From: an uncultured Bacteroidales bacterium
Lineage (GTDB): Bacteria; Bacteroidota; Bacteroidia; Bacteroidales; Bacteroidaceae
Length of the DNA: 64,000 nucleotides
Reading direction: 5' to 3'
NCBI GenBank assembly: GCA_902802815.1
Contig: CADCNQ010000014.1
Location: 1 to 64,000, forward strand
Both the position numbers and the translations under genes were made by a program. Below, in pieces: positions 30,685-39,417 of the stretch (position 1 is the first letter of the stretch; each line of letters starts with the position of its first letter). The notes beneath the pieces are model-generated. The model did no database searches and was not told the origin of the DNA. It was given only the letters and a program-made list of their open reading frames with translations.

Positions 30685-31161
30685 TTAGAAACGGAAGTGG
30701 GCAAATGCACGGTTTGCCTCAGCCATGCGGTGCATGTCTTCCTTACGCTTGAAGGCACCGCCCTGCTCATTGTAGGCGTCCATGATCTCAGCAGCCAGCT
30801 TGTCGGCCATTGTCTTGCCGCCGCGCTTACGTGCAAACTGAATCATGTTCTTCATGCTGACACTCTCCTTACGATCGGGACGAATCTCCGTGGGCACCTG
30901 GAAAGTGGCACCACCGATACGGCGACTCTTAACCTCCACCTGAGGAGTGATCTTGTCGAGAGCCTCCTTCCAGATCTGGAGGGCGGGCTTCTCCTCACTC
31001 TTCATCTTCTCACCGACAATCTCAAGACTGTTGTAGAAAATATCGTAGGAGATACTCTTCTTACCATCGAACATCAGATGGTTCACGAACTTTGACACCT
31101 TCACGTCACCGAATACGGGATCCGGAAGGATGATTCTCTTCTTTGGTTTAGCTTTACGCAT
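30685..31161 (-). CDS. rpsG: 30S ribosomal protein S7
   Basis: S7 organises the 30S head and contacts the E-site tRNA. The 158-residue protein begins M-R-K-A-K-P-K-K-R and has [23 protein letters not shown] and the C-terminal [14 protein letters not shown]. It lies 112 bases after rpsL, the widest gap in the str section. No hairpin was recognised there. Confidence 0.97.
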   Translation of the reverse strand: MRKAKPKKRIILPDPVFGDVKVSKFVNHLMFDGKKSISYDIFYNSLEIVGEKMKSEEKPALQIWKEALDKITPQVEVKSRRIGGATFQVPTEIRPDRKESVSMKNMIQFARKRGGKTMADKLAAEIMDAYNEQGGAFKRKEDMHRMAEANRAFAHFRF

Positions 31162-31273
31162 TTTCTTTCGTTTGTTCTTTGTGTTCAGGGCTGTAGGATT
31201 TCCTTGTCTTCAACTTCTCCCTCTGGAGCGTTTACTCAGGCCTGGCAACTGAACGGGTTAGTGATGGATTTCT

Positions 31274-31660
31274 TTACTTCTTCTTGTCTCCTTTAGGACG
31301 CTTGGCACCGTACTTGGAACGACGCTGTGTGCGGTTTGCAACACCTGCCGTATCAAGCGTGCCGCGCACGATGTGATAACGAACACCGGGAAGGTCCTTC
31401 ACACGACCGCCGCGCACCAGCACGATGCTGTGCTCCTGCAGGTTGTGACCCTCTCCGGGAATGTAACTGTTGACCTCCTTAGAGTTGGTCAAACGAACAC
31501 GGGCTACCTTACGCATAGCCGAATTAGGCTTCTTCGGGGTGGTCGTGTAGACACGAACGCAAACACCGCGACGCTGAGGACAGCTGTCCAAAGCGGGGCT
31601 CTTGCTCTTGTCTGCCATCACCGAGCGGCCTTTTCTTACCAATTGTTGGATTGTAGGCAT
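31274..31660 (-). CDS. rpsL: 30S ribosomal protein S12
   Basis: S12 guards decoding at the A site. The 128-residue protein is the first gene of the 18-kb translation operon. The loop [10 protein letters not shown] keeps the lysine whose change gives streptomycin resistance, and V-K-D-L-P-G-V keeps the second lysine, so the sequence looks like the sensitive type. A -7 promoter box lies about 72 bases upstream. Confidence 0.98.
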   Translation of the reverse strand: MPTIQQLVRKGRSVMADKSKSPALDSCPQRRGVCVRVYTTTPKKPNSAMRKVARVRLTNSKEVNSYIPGEGHNLQEHSIVLVRGGRVKDLPGVRYHIVRGTLDTAGVANRTQRRSKYGAKRPKGDKKK

Positions 31661-31731
31661 TTTGTTTGATTTTTAGTTTATTTTGTGTGTATATATGTGC
31701 GTTTGTGTGCGCATTATGCGCATTCGGTTGG

Positions 31732-31739
31732 CAAAGGTA
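31732..31739 (-). promoter_or_regulatory. Bacteroidetes -7 box before rpsL
   Basis: TACCTTTG on the minus strand fits TAnnTTTG. The nearest upstream TTTG leaves a spacing of only 12 bases, so the -33 element is uncertain. This is the only box I found for the rpsL-rplQ operon. The rest of the 281-base gap to the BspA-like gene holds a G/T-rich stretch and nothing else recognised. Confidence 0.6.
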
Positions 31740-31941
31740 CGGTTTTTTCTCCAAATACTTGCCACATTTTACCAACTTTTTTATTAAAAAAATGCATTTT
31801 TGTGTCGATTAGGACCATTTTTGAACAGGAACACCCCAAAAAGCCATCTTTAGCACCCTCTGACAGCAACATTACGGACAACACGCTCCGTCCGTTGCAG
31901 CAGAGCCGAACTGCCCCCTTATTCCAGGTCTGCTGTTTGCC

Positions 31942-33330
31942 CTATTTCACCCGATATTTCTTTCCGTCGCGAATGAAATATCCGGAAGCGGGTTTCTCGG
32001 AAAGTCTTCTCCCCAGAAGGTCGTAAATGGGCTGGTCTGTTTCCTGCTCCCTTTCTTCCGGAAGGTCTTCAAGGCCGGAAGGTTCGACGGGCAGAATCGT
32101 GCCGAAACTCTTCCAGGGAGACGACGCACGATAGCGATTCAGCGCAATAGCAGGTACGTAAAGTGTTGCGGCGCTGCAATCAACACCGTAGAAAGCATCC
32201 AGACTGGTGGTCGGCACCTTTTCCGCCATACAGGTGACAGAGGAAATATTACGGCAAAAACTGAAAGCACAGCTCCCAATGCTTTCCACTTTGGAGGAGA
32301 TGCTTATTTCGCTGAGACTGTCGCAGTTTGAAAACGCCAGATTCCCGATGGAAACGACGTTTTCCGGTATGGTGATGCTGTGAAGTCCGGAATTGCAGAA
32401 CGCCTCCCGGCCTATACTCGTGATGCTCTCGGGAATAGTAATCGAGGTCAATTCCTCACACCCGTAGAACGCAAGCCGTGAGATTTTTTTCACGCTTTCG
32501 GGTATCTCTGTATTAAAGCATCCAAGCAGCAGCGTGCCGGAATAAGTCTCTATCACAGCATTACTCCCATCCCGACTGTCGTAGACGGCATTTTCCTCAT
32601 CAACGGTGATGGACGAGAGGGCCGGACAATCGTAGAAGGCGCCGTCTCCGATGGACGTCACACCGCTGCCGATATGCAGTGACTCCAGCGAATCGCAGTA
32701 GCGGAACACATACCAGTCAATACGCTCCACACCGTCGGGAATTGTGACTGAAGTGAGAGCTGAGCAACCGAAAAAAAGTCCGTCGCGCAGAATTTTCACG
32801 CCATCCGGGATGTTTATGTCCGTGAGTGCAGAGCATCCCTGAAAAGCAGAAATGCCGATATTCGTCAGACTCCCGGAAAGGGTGAGCGACTGCAGCGAGA
32901 CGCAGTCCTGAAAAGCAAAGCGTCCCACAGTCTTTACGCCGTCGCCCATCGTTATGGAAATCAGGTCGGTACAGAAATAAAACGCATAATTCCCTATACG
33001 CTGCACACTCTCGGGAACAGAAACCGCGTGGAGACGGAGGCTGCGGAAGAAAGCCCAGTCGCTGATGCCCGTCACATAGTAGCTGATGCCGTCGTGCTCC
33101 ACAAAGGATGGAATCGCAACATCCCCCGCATACGAATTCCCATATACAGAACCGTATGTTACGGAAACCGTTTCTTCCGAGGTTTTGTCATAGTATATCC
33201 CACCCTCCCTGAAGTCGTAGGCCCACGCAAGGGAGGCAACGGCCGCAGAAAAAGAAATCGCCAGCAACCGTTTGTTTTTCAGCAGGTAACCGGCACGCAA
33301 CACAGGATAAAAAAGACTTGTGAAGCTCAT
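31942..33330 (-). CDS. BspA-like leucine-rich repeat surface protein with C-terminal tail
   Basis: The protein of 462 residues starts at 33330, because a consensus promoter overlaps the longer reading frame. A hydrophobic signal-like segment (L-L-A-I-S-F-S-A-A-V) precedes about ten LRR_5-type repeats of roughly 23 residues. Typical phrases are S-I-T-I-P-E-S, I-G-x-x-A-F and C-x-x-L-x-S-I. BspA-type repeats mediate binding to host or bacterial surfaces in oral Bacteroidetes. The end, I-Y-D-L-L-G-R-R-L followed by G-Y-F-I-R-D-G-K-K-Y, resembles the short sorting tails of Prevotella secreted proteins. The gene is monocistronic and divergent from the next. Confidence 0.88.
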   Translation of the reverse strand: MSFTSLFYPVLRAGYLLKNKRLLAISFSAAVASLAWAYDFREGGIYYDKTSEETVSVTYGSVYGNSYAGDVAIPSFVEHDGISYYVTGISDWAFFRSLRLHAVSVPESVQRIGNYAFYFCTDLISITMGDGVKTVGRFAFQDCVSLQSLTLSGSLTNIGISAFQGCSALTDINIPDGVKILRDGLFFGCSALTSVTIPDGVERIDWYVFRYCDSLESLHIGSGVTSIGDGAFYDCPALSSITVDEENAVYDSRDGSNAVIETYSGTLLLGCFNTEIPESVKKISRLAFYGCEELTSITIPESITSIGREAFCNSGLHSITIPENVVSIGNLAFSNCDSLSEISISSKVESIGSCAFSFCRNISSVTCMAEKVPTTSLDAFYGVDCSAATLYVPAIALNRYRASSPWKSFGTILPVEPSGLEDLPEEREQETDQPIYDLLGRRLSEKPASGYFIRDGKKYRVK

Positions 33331-33338
33331 TGACGCCG

Positions 33339-33369
33339 CAAAGGTACGCATTTTTCACGACTCCGCAAA
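33339..33369 (-). promoter_or_regulatory. Consensus promoter of the BspA-like gene
   Basis: On the minus strand TTTG (33366-33369) and TACCTTTG (33339-33346) are separated by exactly 19 bases, a full match to the Bacteroidetes vegetative promoter. The ATG at 33330 lies only eight bases beyond the -7 box, so the transcript would be almost leaderless. Confidence 0.8.
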
Positions 33370-33443
33370 ACAAGTGACGGAATTTTACTCTATTTTTGCC
33401 TTCACACCCCCGTCTCATGGTCCGTTCATACTGCCTTCAGAGG

Positions 33444-33597
33444 CCGAGTAGAGACCGAGCAGAGTCCGCTCAGTTAACGAGTGGTGTACGAGTGGACTAC
33501 GAGCAGACTACGAGTGGTGTACGAGAAAACTCGTTAACTGCTCGTTAACTACTCGTTATTAACTCGTATTCCGCTCGTATTGCAGTCGGCACGAGTA
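33444..33597 (+). repeat. 11-bp-period tandem array C (fourteen units)
   Basis: Fourteen 11-base units run without a register break. Units 4-8 carry ACGAG (units 4 and 7 are identical, ACGAGTGGTGT). Units 9-13 carry the inverted core (C)TCGT, and unit 14 carries ACGAG again. The array lies between divergent promoters in the 487 bases between the BspA-like gene and the next gene. The rest of that gap holds the two promoters and AT-rich sequence with nothing else recognised. Confidence 0.85.
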
Positions 33598-33750
33598 AGG
33601 ACTCTGCCCGAACTCTGAACGGAAGTATGGACAGAACTGTATTGGCTGGGCAGATTTTGCTCAATTTTACGAAATTATCTCTTAAATTGTCAAGAAAAGA
33701 CCAAATATTTGCGTTTTACCCCTCCCCTATGTATTTTTTTTACCATTTTC

Positions 33751-33781
33751 TTTGTCATTTCGGGATAATGACTTACCTTTG
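33751..33781 (+). promoter_or_regulatory. Consensus promoter of the duplicated-domain secreted protein
   Basis: TTTG (33751-33754), 19 bases, then TACCTTTG (33774-33781) match the Bacteroidetes -33/-7 consensus exactly. The chosen ATG at 33818 lies 36 bases beyond the box. Confidence 0.82.
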
Positions 33782-33817
33782 CGCCAAAGCATATTACAAA
33801 GCATAATACAGAGACTT

Positions 33818-35347
33818 ATGAACAACAGAATCTTTACTCTTCTCATCGCACTCTTTGCAACTATGTTGTGCACGCAGGCATCAGATGCCCTGACCAGTCT
33901 TAAGATTACAATTAGCGAAAACGGCGGCACCCCGCATACGGAAACACTTCCGGCTTCAGGTATGCCGGTTATTGACCTGACCAATGAAATGATGACATCT
34001 CTAGCTATCAACGGAGTAGAGGTGGGGACAACAGGTACAGTCAAGAACGTAAAGGCCGTCGGCTCCGTCTACAAACAGGGTAATACGCCATCGGAATGGC
34101 GGGATATCCCACTTCAAAACCAAGGCGACGGCATTTGGAGCATTTCGGGTATCAGCGCAGACCTCATCGACGAGGGCATGGGCTCATCTGCCAGAGTGTT
34201 TGAGTTTTACGTAAGTGCCACCGACGCCAACGACAACCCCATCTACTTCAACAACGGTGGGCAAAACTACAAGGTAATCTTCGTTCCGGCTGGAAGTTCA
34301 GATGCCATCACATCCCTCAATCTCAGAGTGCGTGTGAACAACGGAGCTTCTTTTGAGACGTCGTTCCCCGCTTCCGGTTTCGAGCCTCTTGACATTACTG
34401 ACGAAGAGACCACCTCGATCATTCTCGAGCGCGTGAAGGCAAAAACTGCCGGCAACGTCAGCAACGTGCAGATTTTCGGCACTATGTACAAGCAAGGCAG
34501 AACTCCGGAAGGCTGGATGGGATTCCCACTCAACGAGGAGGAAAGCGGTGTCTGGAGGTTGGAAATGAATCAGGAACTCATTGAGGAGGGAATGGGTGAT
34601 GACCCCAGAGTGTTTGAGTTCTATGTCTGCGCCACCGACGGCAACGACAACACCATTTACTACAACAACGGCGGGCAGAACTACAAAATCATCTTCAAGC
34701 CCAGCACCGGCGGCGGTGGCGGTGGAGGAGGCGATGATAAGGTGAAGTTCTTCAAAGACAACACCGCATCCATCACGCTCAATTTCAACGACAACGACCA
34801 GGAGTACATCTACGACGGCGATGGGAAACGCGATCCCGGCACCAGTCAGCAACCCGGCGGACTCTCCTCTCTCACCATCAAGGAAACCAGCATCCGCTTC
34901 GTACGCAACGACAATTCGTATATTAAAGACGTAAGCTTACAGTACAAGGTGTACGAAGACGGCCAGAGCACAGGCTGGAATCGCATCGACATTAAAAACA
35001 TCCAAGAGGAGAAAACCTACAATCCGGAGAAAGAGACCTTTGAGACGAAAGTGACTTGCAACGCCGACAACCTCGAACTCAACGTCTCAAGCGGTCTCGT
35101 GCCCAAGAAAAACTACAACCTGGAAATCATGTATCAGATTGTCACATACGACGGTGACTACATTATGTTCCTGCAGAACAAAGAAACCAGTATCTTTAAG
35201 TTCTCGATGTCCACCAGCGGTGTGGGGAGTCTGAAGGCTGACGGCAAGAAAAAAGCTGTTCGCTATGACCTCAACGGTCGCAAACTCAACAGCAAGCCCA
35301 CCAGCGGACTTTACATCGAAGACGGAAAGATCTATCTGGCTCAATAA
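33818..35347 (+). CDS. Secreted protein with duplicated domain and C-terminal sorting-like tail
   Basis: I do not recognise this 509-residue protein. A signal peptide (residues 1-22, ending C-T-Q-A-S) is followed by two similar domains at about 25-157 and 163-296. Both contain Y-K-Q-G-x-T-P-x-x-W, E/D-E-G-M-G, R-V-F-E-F-Y-V-x-A-T-D and N-N-G-G-Q-N-Y-K. An eight-glycine linker (298-305) leads to a third beta-rich region (306-480). The end, Y-D-L-N-G-R-K-L then G-L-Y-I-E-D-G-K, resembles tails of type IX-exported Prevotella proteins. Export to the surface is inferred; the function is unknown. The start at 33818 was chosen because the longer frame begins inside the promoter. Confidence 0.8.
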   Translation: MNNRIFTLLIALFATMLCTQASDALTSLKITISENGGTPHTETLPASGMPVIDLTNEMMTSLAINGVEVGTTGTVKNVKAVGSVYKQGNTPSEWRDIPLQNQGDGIWSISGISADLIDEGMGSSARVFEFYVSATDANDNPIYFNNGGQNYKVIFVPAGSSDAITSLNLRVRVNNGASFETSFPASGFEPLDITDEETTSIILERVKAKTAGNVSNVQIFGTMYKQGRTPEGWMGFPLNEEESGVWRLEMNQELIEEGMGDDPRVFEFYVCATDGNDNTIYYNNGGQNYKIIFKPSTGGGGGGGGDDKVKFFKDNTASITLNFNDNDQEYIYDGDGKRDPGTSQQPGGLSSLTIKETSIRFVRNDNSYIKDVSLQYKVYEDGQSTGWNRIDIKNIQEEKTYNPEKETFETKVTCNADNLELNVSSGLVPKKNYNLEIMYQIVTYDGDYIMFLQNKETSIFKFSMSTSGVGSLKADGKKKAVRYDLNGRKLNSKPTSGLYIEDGKIYLAQ

Positions 35348-35365
35348 CAACACTATTTGCAGATA

Positions 35366-35411
35366 AACAGTTATCTCCTTCCTGCCACCGAGCCGGGAGG
35401 AGATAATTGTT
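35366..35411 (+). terminator. Long hairpin after the duplicated-domain gene
   Basis: A near-perfect stem of about 17 pairs (AACAGTTATCTCCTTCC with GGGAGGAGATAATTGTT) lies 18 bases after the stop codon. The sequence after it is A/T-rich but has no T-run, so it may be a terminator or a 3'-end stabilising structure. Confidence 0.55.
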
Positions 35412-35505
35412 AATATAGGACACACAGATATGCATCAAGACTTAAAAAAACTTATCGTCACGTAAATTTCTCGCAGGAAACGTTTCATCCGAAACATTTT
35501 TGTTG

Positions 35506-35513
35506 TACCTTTG
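35506..35513 (+). promoter_or_regulatory. -7 box of the lemA-htpX pair
   Basis: TACCTTTG fits TAnnTTTG. A TTTC lies at the expected 19-base distance in place of TTTG. The lemA ATG is 34 bases downstream. Confidence 0.6.
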
Positions 35514-35547
35514 CATTGAAATACATAACTATAAAAAGAAAAAAACT

Positions 35548-36114
35548 ATGAGCACAAGTATTATTATCGCAATCGTCGTTGCCGTTATCATCGTATTCTG
35601 GATTATCAGCATCTACAACACGCTGGTGCATCTCCGCAACAACCGCGAGTCCGCATTTGCCAATATTGACGTGCAGCTGCAGCAGCGCTACGACCTCATC
35701 CCCCAACTGGTATCATGCGTCAAAGGATATGCTGCACACGAGAAGACGCTGCTCGAGAGCATCACGGCTGCGCGTTCTGCTGCGATGTCCGCCACAAACA
35801 TCAACGATAAGATTGAGGCAGAAAACGCCCTCACAAAGGCTCTTGGTGGTCTGAAAGTGGCTGTGGAGGCATATCCCGACCTCAAGGCCAATCAGAACTT
35901 CATACAGCTGCAGAATGAGATCGCAGACATAGAGAACAAGCTGGCTGCCGTACGCCGCGCGTTTAATTCCTCCACAAAGGAACTGAACACCGCATGCCAG
36001 TCGTTCCCCAATAATCTATTCGCCGGAATGTTCGGATTCCACACGGAACCGATGTTCGAAGTAGACCCCACCAACCGCGCTGCCCTCAACAAAGCTCCTG
36101 AAATCTCATTCTAA
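35548..36114 (+). CDS. lemA: LemA family membrane protein
   Basis: This 188-residue protein has one N-terminal membrane helix (I-I-I-A-I-V-V-A-V-I-I-V-F-W-I). The LemA helical domain follows, with Y-N-x-L-V-H-L-R-N-N, V-Q-L-Q-Q-R-Y-D-L-I-P-Q-L and the P-N-N-L-F-A-G-M-F-G-F end motif. LemA proteins are membrane-anchored helical bundles of unclear function and often pair with HtpX-like or TPM-domain proteins. Here the stop is followed at once by the ATG of an M48 protease, which supports a joint role in envelope quality control (inference). The start at 35548 follows a promoter box; the longer frame starts within it. Confidence 0.92.
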   Translation: MSTSIIIAIVVAVIIVFWIISIYNTLVHLRNNRESAFANIDVQLQQRYDLIPQLVSCVKGYAAHEKTLLESITAARSAAMSATNINDKIEAENALTKALGGLKVAVEAYPDLKANQNFIQLQNEIADIENKLAAVRRAFNSSTKELNTACQSFPNNLFAGMFGFHTEPMFEVDPTNRAALNKAPEISF

Positions 36115-37113
36115 ATGCGCTACGTCGGCATCTATACGCAGCAGGTGCGCAACAACACACGCAGCCTGCTTCTCCTGGCACTCTTCCCATGCATCCTGAT
36201 CGGTATGGTGTGGGTCTTTCTTGCCGTCATTTCATATCTTTCTTCTGGGCAGGACTATGACGGCAACGCTGTCGGAGTGGATTGGTACTTCGTGAACGGC
36301 AATCTGCTGACTCTCCTACCCTGGATACTCGGCATCGTCGGCATCTGGTTTCTCATTTCCTACGCATTCAACACCACTATGGTGCGACAGGCCACAGGAG
36401 CCCGTCCTCTAAAGCGCAGCGAGAATCCGCGCGTGTACAACATCGTGGAGAACCTCTGCATGACGGCCAATATGGATATGCCCCAAATCAACGTCATCGA
36501 CGATCCGCAACTCAACGCCTTCGCTTCCGGAATTGACAAGGGCAGTTACACCGTAACTGTAACAACGGGATTGTGCCAACTGCTCAATGACGAGGAACTG
36601 GCCGGAGTCATCGGGCACGAACTCACGCACATACGCAACCGCGACACACGCCTCCTTATCATCAGCATCATCTTTGTAGGCATCATGTCAACACTCATGT
36701 CGCTCGCCATCCGTCTTTTGTGGAACACGATGCTCTTCGGAGGAGGAAGTCAGCGCAGTTCACGCAAGGGGGGCAACGGAGTGTCGATGATTGTGGTGAT
36801 GGCTATCGCCGTTGTGCTCGCCATCATCGGATATGTGTTCACGCTACTCACCCGTTTCGCCATTTCGCGAAAGCGTGAATATATGGCAGATGCCGGAGGT
36901 GCTGAACTATGCGGCAATCCCCTTGCACTGGCCAGCGCACTCAGGAAGATAAGCGGAAATCCTGCGCTGGGAGAAATAAACAGGGAAGATGTGGCCCAGC
37001 TCTTTATCATCCACCCGCAAGCGCTCACTTCGGGCTTCTCCTCGTGGTTCTCCGGGTTGTTCTCCACCCATCCTTCCACAGAAAGCAGAATAAAATATCT
37101 GGAGCAGTTCTAA
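36115..37113 (+). CDS. HtpX-like M48 family membrane metalloprotease
   Basis: The protein has 332 residues. Two membrane helices (about 16-45 and 68-88) precede the zinc protease core with G-H-E-L-T-H at about residue 164. Another membrane region follows (about 178-250), then the third-ligand glutamate region (R-E-Y-M-A-D-A-G-G). H-P-S-T-E-S-R-I near the end is typical of M48. HtpX-type enzymes degrade damaged membrane proteins. The ATG directly follows the lemA stop (TAAATG), so the pair is probably coupled. Confidence 0.9.
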   Translation: MRYVGIYTQQVRNNTRSLLLLALFPCILIGMVWVFLAVISYLSSGQDYDGNAVGVDWYFVNGNLLTLLPWILGIVGIWFLISYAFNTTMVRQATGARPLKRSENPRVYNIVENLCMTANMDMPQINVIDDPQLNAFASGIDKGSYTVTVTTGLCQLLNDEELAGVIGHELTHIRNRDTRLLIISIIFVGIMSTLMSLAIRLLWNTMLFGGGSQRSSRKGGNGVSMIVVMAIAVVLAIIGYVFTLLTRFAISRKREYMADAGGAELCGNPLALASALRKISGNPALGEINREDVAQLFIIHPQALTSGFSSWFSGLFSTHPSTESRIKYLEQF

Positions 37114-37152
37114 CACAGCAGCGGGTCAGCGAATTTGCTGACCTGCTGTGTT
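37112..37152. terminator. Hairpin between convergent genes
   Basis: AACACAGCAG and GGTCAGC pair with GCTGACC and TGCTGTGTT around a short loop, giving about 16 pairs with a small bulge. The structure spans the end of the M48 protease gene and the last codons of the convergent nuclease gene. It could serve both strands, but neither side has a T-run. Confidence 0.5.
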
Positions 37153-39417
37153 ATAGCGCGAACCCTCTTTAAGGATTACGATACGGCCGTCCTCAAGGAT
37201 CTTGCGCTCTGAATTTTTCATCTGTTCTACATCCGCATCGATAACACCAATCCCGTCGGGGTTATCGGGATTTCCCAGATAGAACAGACGGAAATTGTCG
37301 AAACACGTCCATCCTGATGTAGTCTTCGTAGTTACCGGCTTACCGACAGCAATAGTCAAATTACCGTCATTGACCACTATCGTCAACTCATTCTCATAGT
37401 AACCAGCATTGAAGAAATGAGTCGCGTCTTCCATCGAATTTGGAATAAAATTCCCGTCTCTGTCCTTATTTGTTACGCTTGCATCCGGAGCCTTCGTGCA
37501 ATGTGCTTCGTACATACTCATCAACGGGATCTGTTCCTCTGCCCCACCAGAACGGAGATAGAATCTTGCATGCTGAGCACCGGGATTATTCTGATTCATA
37601 TCCCCGTCGCGATAGAATCCCTGCATCGTAGCTTTGTATTTGCCGTTTGGAAGACCACGCAGAGTCTGGCTTACCTCCCACGTGGTACCGTAATCCGTCC
37701 AGCCGCTATAGCTCTGGCAATATACCTCCGCGCATGGATTACCGTTGGCTATATCCGTAACACCTCCGGCTTTATTGTACGTCATCTTTGTCGCACCGTA
37801 GGGCCATCCCTGCCATTCCTCAACAGTATTGTCATATCTGTCAAAGTTGGCACCGGACAATAGGAATGTACATTCAAAAGGTGTTGACTCCGTAGCATTG
37901 TCTACCATCTCGGCCATTATCTGCTCCTTTGTGACAAGTTCCCAACGCTGAAGTGTACTGCTTGCTGTTGTGATTTCTCTCAGAGCACACTTATTCGGCC
38001 CGTAAGGGTAATCTTTATTTGTGGCACCGCACAGATATTTTGTTGATGAACCGGAACCGTATTTGATATTATATGTTTTGCGGTCGGATGTGAGATTTAC
38101 ACTCCACATCTTTTGGGAAGAACCGTCCACAAACATACTTTCACCCTGAGTGAGAAAACCAATCGGACTCTGGATAAGATACTTTCCGGAAATTCTCGTA
38201 AGCTTCATCAAAGAACCATAGGTTCCAAGCACAGCTTGTGTGCCGTACCATCCGCCTTGCTTGATATACTGTTTGCTGTATACGTTACGAATATAGTATT
38301 CACCGGACAGTCCGCCCCCCGTCGTTTCCTTGTCGTCTATAGCCGGGTCGTAGTCATGAATGTCAAACTTTACGACAATGGGCCAATGGTCTGCCAAGGG
38401 TTCGTTGTCATCGTTGACAAAGCTGTATTCCATCTTATAGCTCTTAGCAGAAATACGCTTTCCACTCTCCGTAGTATTGATGTAGAACACCTTGTCCACC
38501 ACCTCACCATAATCATAACCGTGAAGGGCACGATTGGCAGTAATACTGCCCTGATCCATAATGGCATTCGCACCGACAGAAGGACACACACCATTCATCA
38601 CGAGGTCAATATATGCATCGTGTACAGAGAAACGCTCATCTGCCTCAATACGACGCATAAAATTTTTCTCAATCTCGTCGCGTGTATATCTGCAGTTTGT
38701 ATCGCCCATAACAACGATGGGACGGCCATTGTGATTTGCCAGAATAGCATCCGCAAGTTGTTTCAATTGCGAGTCACGAGCAGCATTGTCTTCCGCTGAA
38801 GTTTCCGCATCCATATGCAGAATATACACATCTATCTGCTCCCCTGTAGCGAGAGTAACTAGATAATAGCGATAGCCTTTGTCTATCATTCCGTCTGCAC
38901 CGTCACCAGTATAACCGTAATGGGTATTCCACGATGTCCATGACTCATTCGACGGAGTTACGCGATTCCATCGGTAAAACAGACACAAACCGTCAATATC
39001 AAAGACCGGGCTCTGCCGAGCCAGAAAGCGAGCGACAGCAGTAGGAGTGACAGAAATATTCCCCCTGTGCGTAGTAGAGTTAAATGATGAAAAACCTCCA
39101 CCGTTCACACCTCCGTTCCAGGCGGCATCCCATATATCACCATGATAATTAAAATCCTCAGAAGCAGCCACAATATCCCAATCTTCTGTCTTGAGTTTAT
39201 TGCCAATCGCTATGGCTCCCGCCGATTCTTTCGCATCTGGATTCAAATCCACATTGACACCGGCCACACTAATTGAGCGTGGCATTCCGTCCACATTAAA
39301 AGCGGCTACGGTGAATTCCTCGGCCCTTAACTGCGCTGCGCTACATATACATGCGGAAAGTGTAGCGAATACCCCAAGTTTGCGTACCCGGGCGCAAATA
39401 GTTGATACGGTGAACAT
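37126..39417 (-). CDS. Secreted endonuclease/exonuclease/phosphatase-fold protein with extra C-terminal domains
   Basis: The protein of 763 residues begins with a signal peptide (C-I-C-S-A-A-Q-L-R-A-E-E). Residues about 30-330 form an EEP domain of the DNase I / sphingomyelinase / inositol phosphatase superfamily. It has F-N-V-D-G-M near the start, S-E-D-F-N-Y, the catalytic histidine region H-M-D-A-E, G-D-T-N-C-R and the closing D-H-W-P. A beta-rich, ricin-like segment follows (about 350-490), then a carbohydrate-binding-like jelly-roll region. The end, D-G-R-I-V-I-L-K-E-G then Y-N-T-A-G-Q-Q, looks like a type IX sorting tail. The substrate could be DNA, a lipid head group or another phosphodiester. 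The start at 39417 lies 77 bases inside the upstream gene; no later start would keep the signal peptide. Confidence 0.82.
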   Translation of the reverse strand: MFTVSTICARVRKLGVFATLSACICSAAQLRAEEFTVAAFNVDGMPRSISVAGVNVDLNPDAKESAGAIAIGNKLKTEDWDIVAASEDFNYHGDIWDAAWNGGVNGGGFSSFNSTTHRGNISVTPTAVARFLARQSPVFDIDGLCLFYRWNRVTPSNESWTSWNTHYGYTGDGADGMIDKGYRYYLVTLATGEQIDVYILHMDAETSAEDNAARDSQLKQLADAILANHNGRPIVVMGDTNCRYTRDEIEKNFMRRIEADERFSVHDAYIDLVMNGVCPSVGANAIMDQGSITANRALHGYDYGEVVDKVFYINTTESGKRISAKSYKMEYSFVNDDNEPLADHWPIVVKFDIHDYDPAIDDKETTGGGLSGEYYIRNVYSKQYIKQGGWYGTQAVLGTYGSLMKLTRISGKYLIQSPIGFLTQGESMFVDGSSQKMWSVNLTSDRKTYNIKYGSGSSTKYLCGATNKDYPYGPNKCALREITTASSTLQRWELVTKEQIMAEMVDNATESTPFECTFLLSGANFDRYDNTVEEWQGWPYGATKMTYNKAGGVTDIANGNPCAEVYCQSYSGWTDYGTTWEVSQTLRGLPNGKYKATMQGFYRDGDMNQNNPGAQHARFYLRSGGAEEQIPLMSMYEAHCTKAPDASVTNKDRDGNFIPNSMEDATHFFNAGYYENELTIVVNDGNLTIAVGKPVTTKTTSGWTCFDNFRLFYLGNPDNPDGIGVIDADVEQMKNSERKILEDGRIVILKEGSRYNTAGQQIR

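Noticed and set aside
31661-31941. Riboswitch or ribosomal-protein leader before rpsL
   Set aside because: Only a G/T-rich stretch and a -7 box were seen; no conserved aptamer-like pairing could be recognised by eye.
33444-33597. CRISPR array
   Set aside because: Units are 11 bases, vary in sequence and have no spacers; no cas genes lie nearby. The same holds for the other three arrays.
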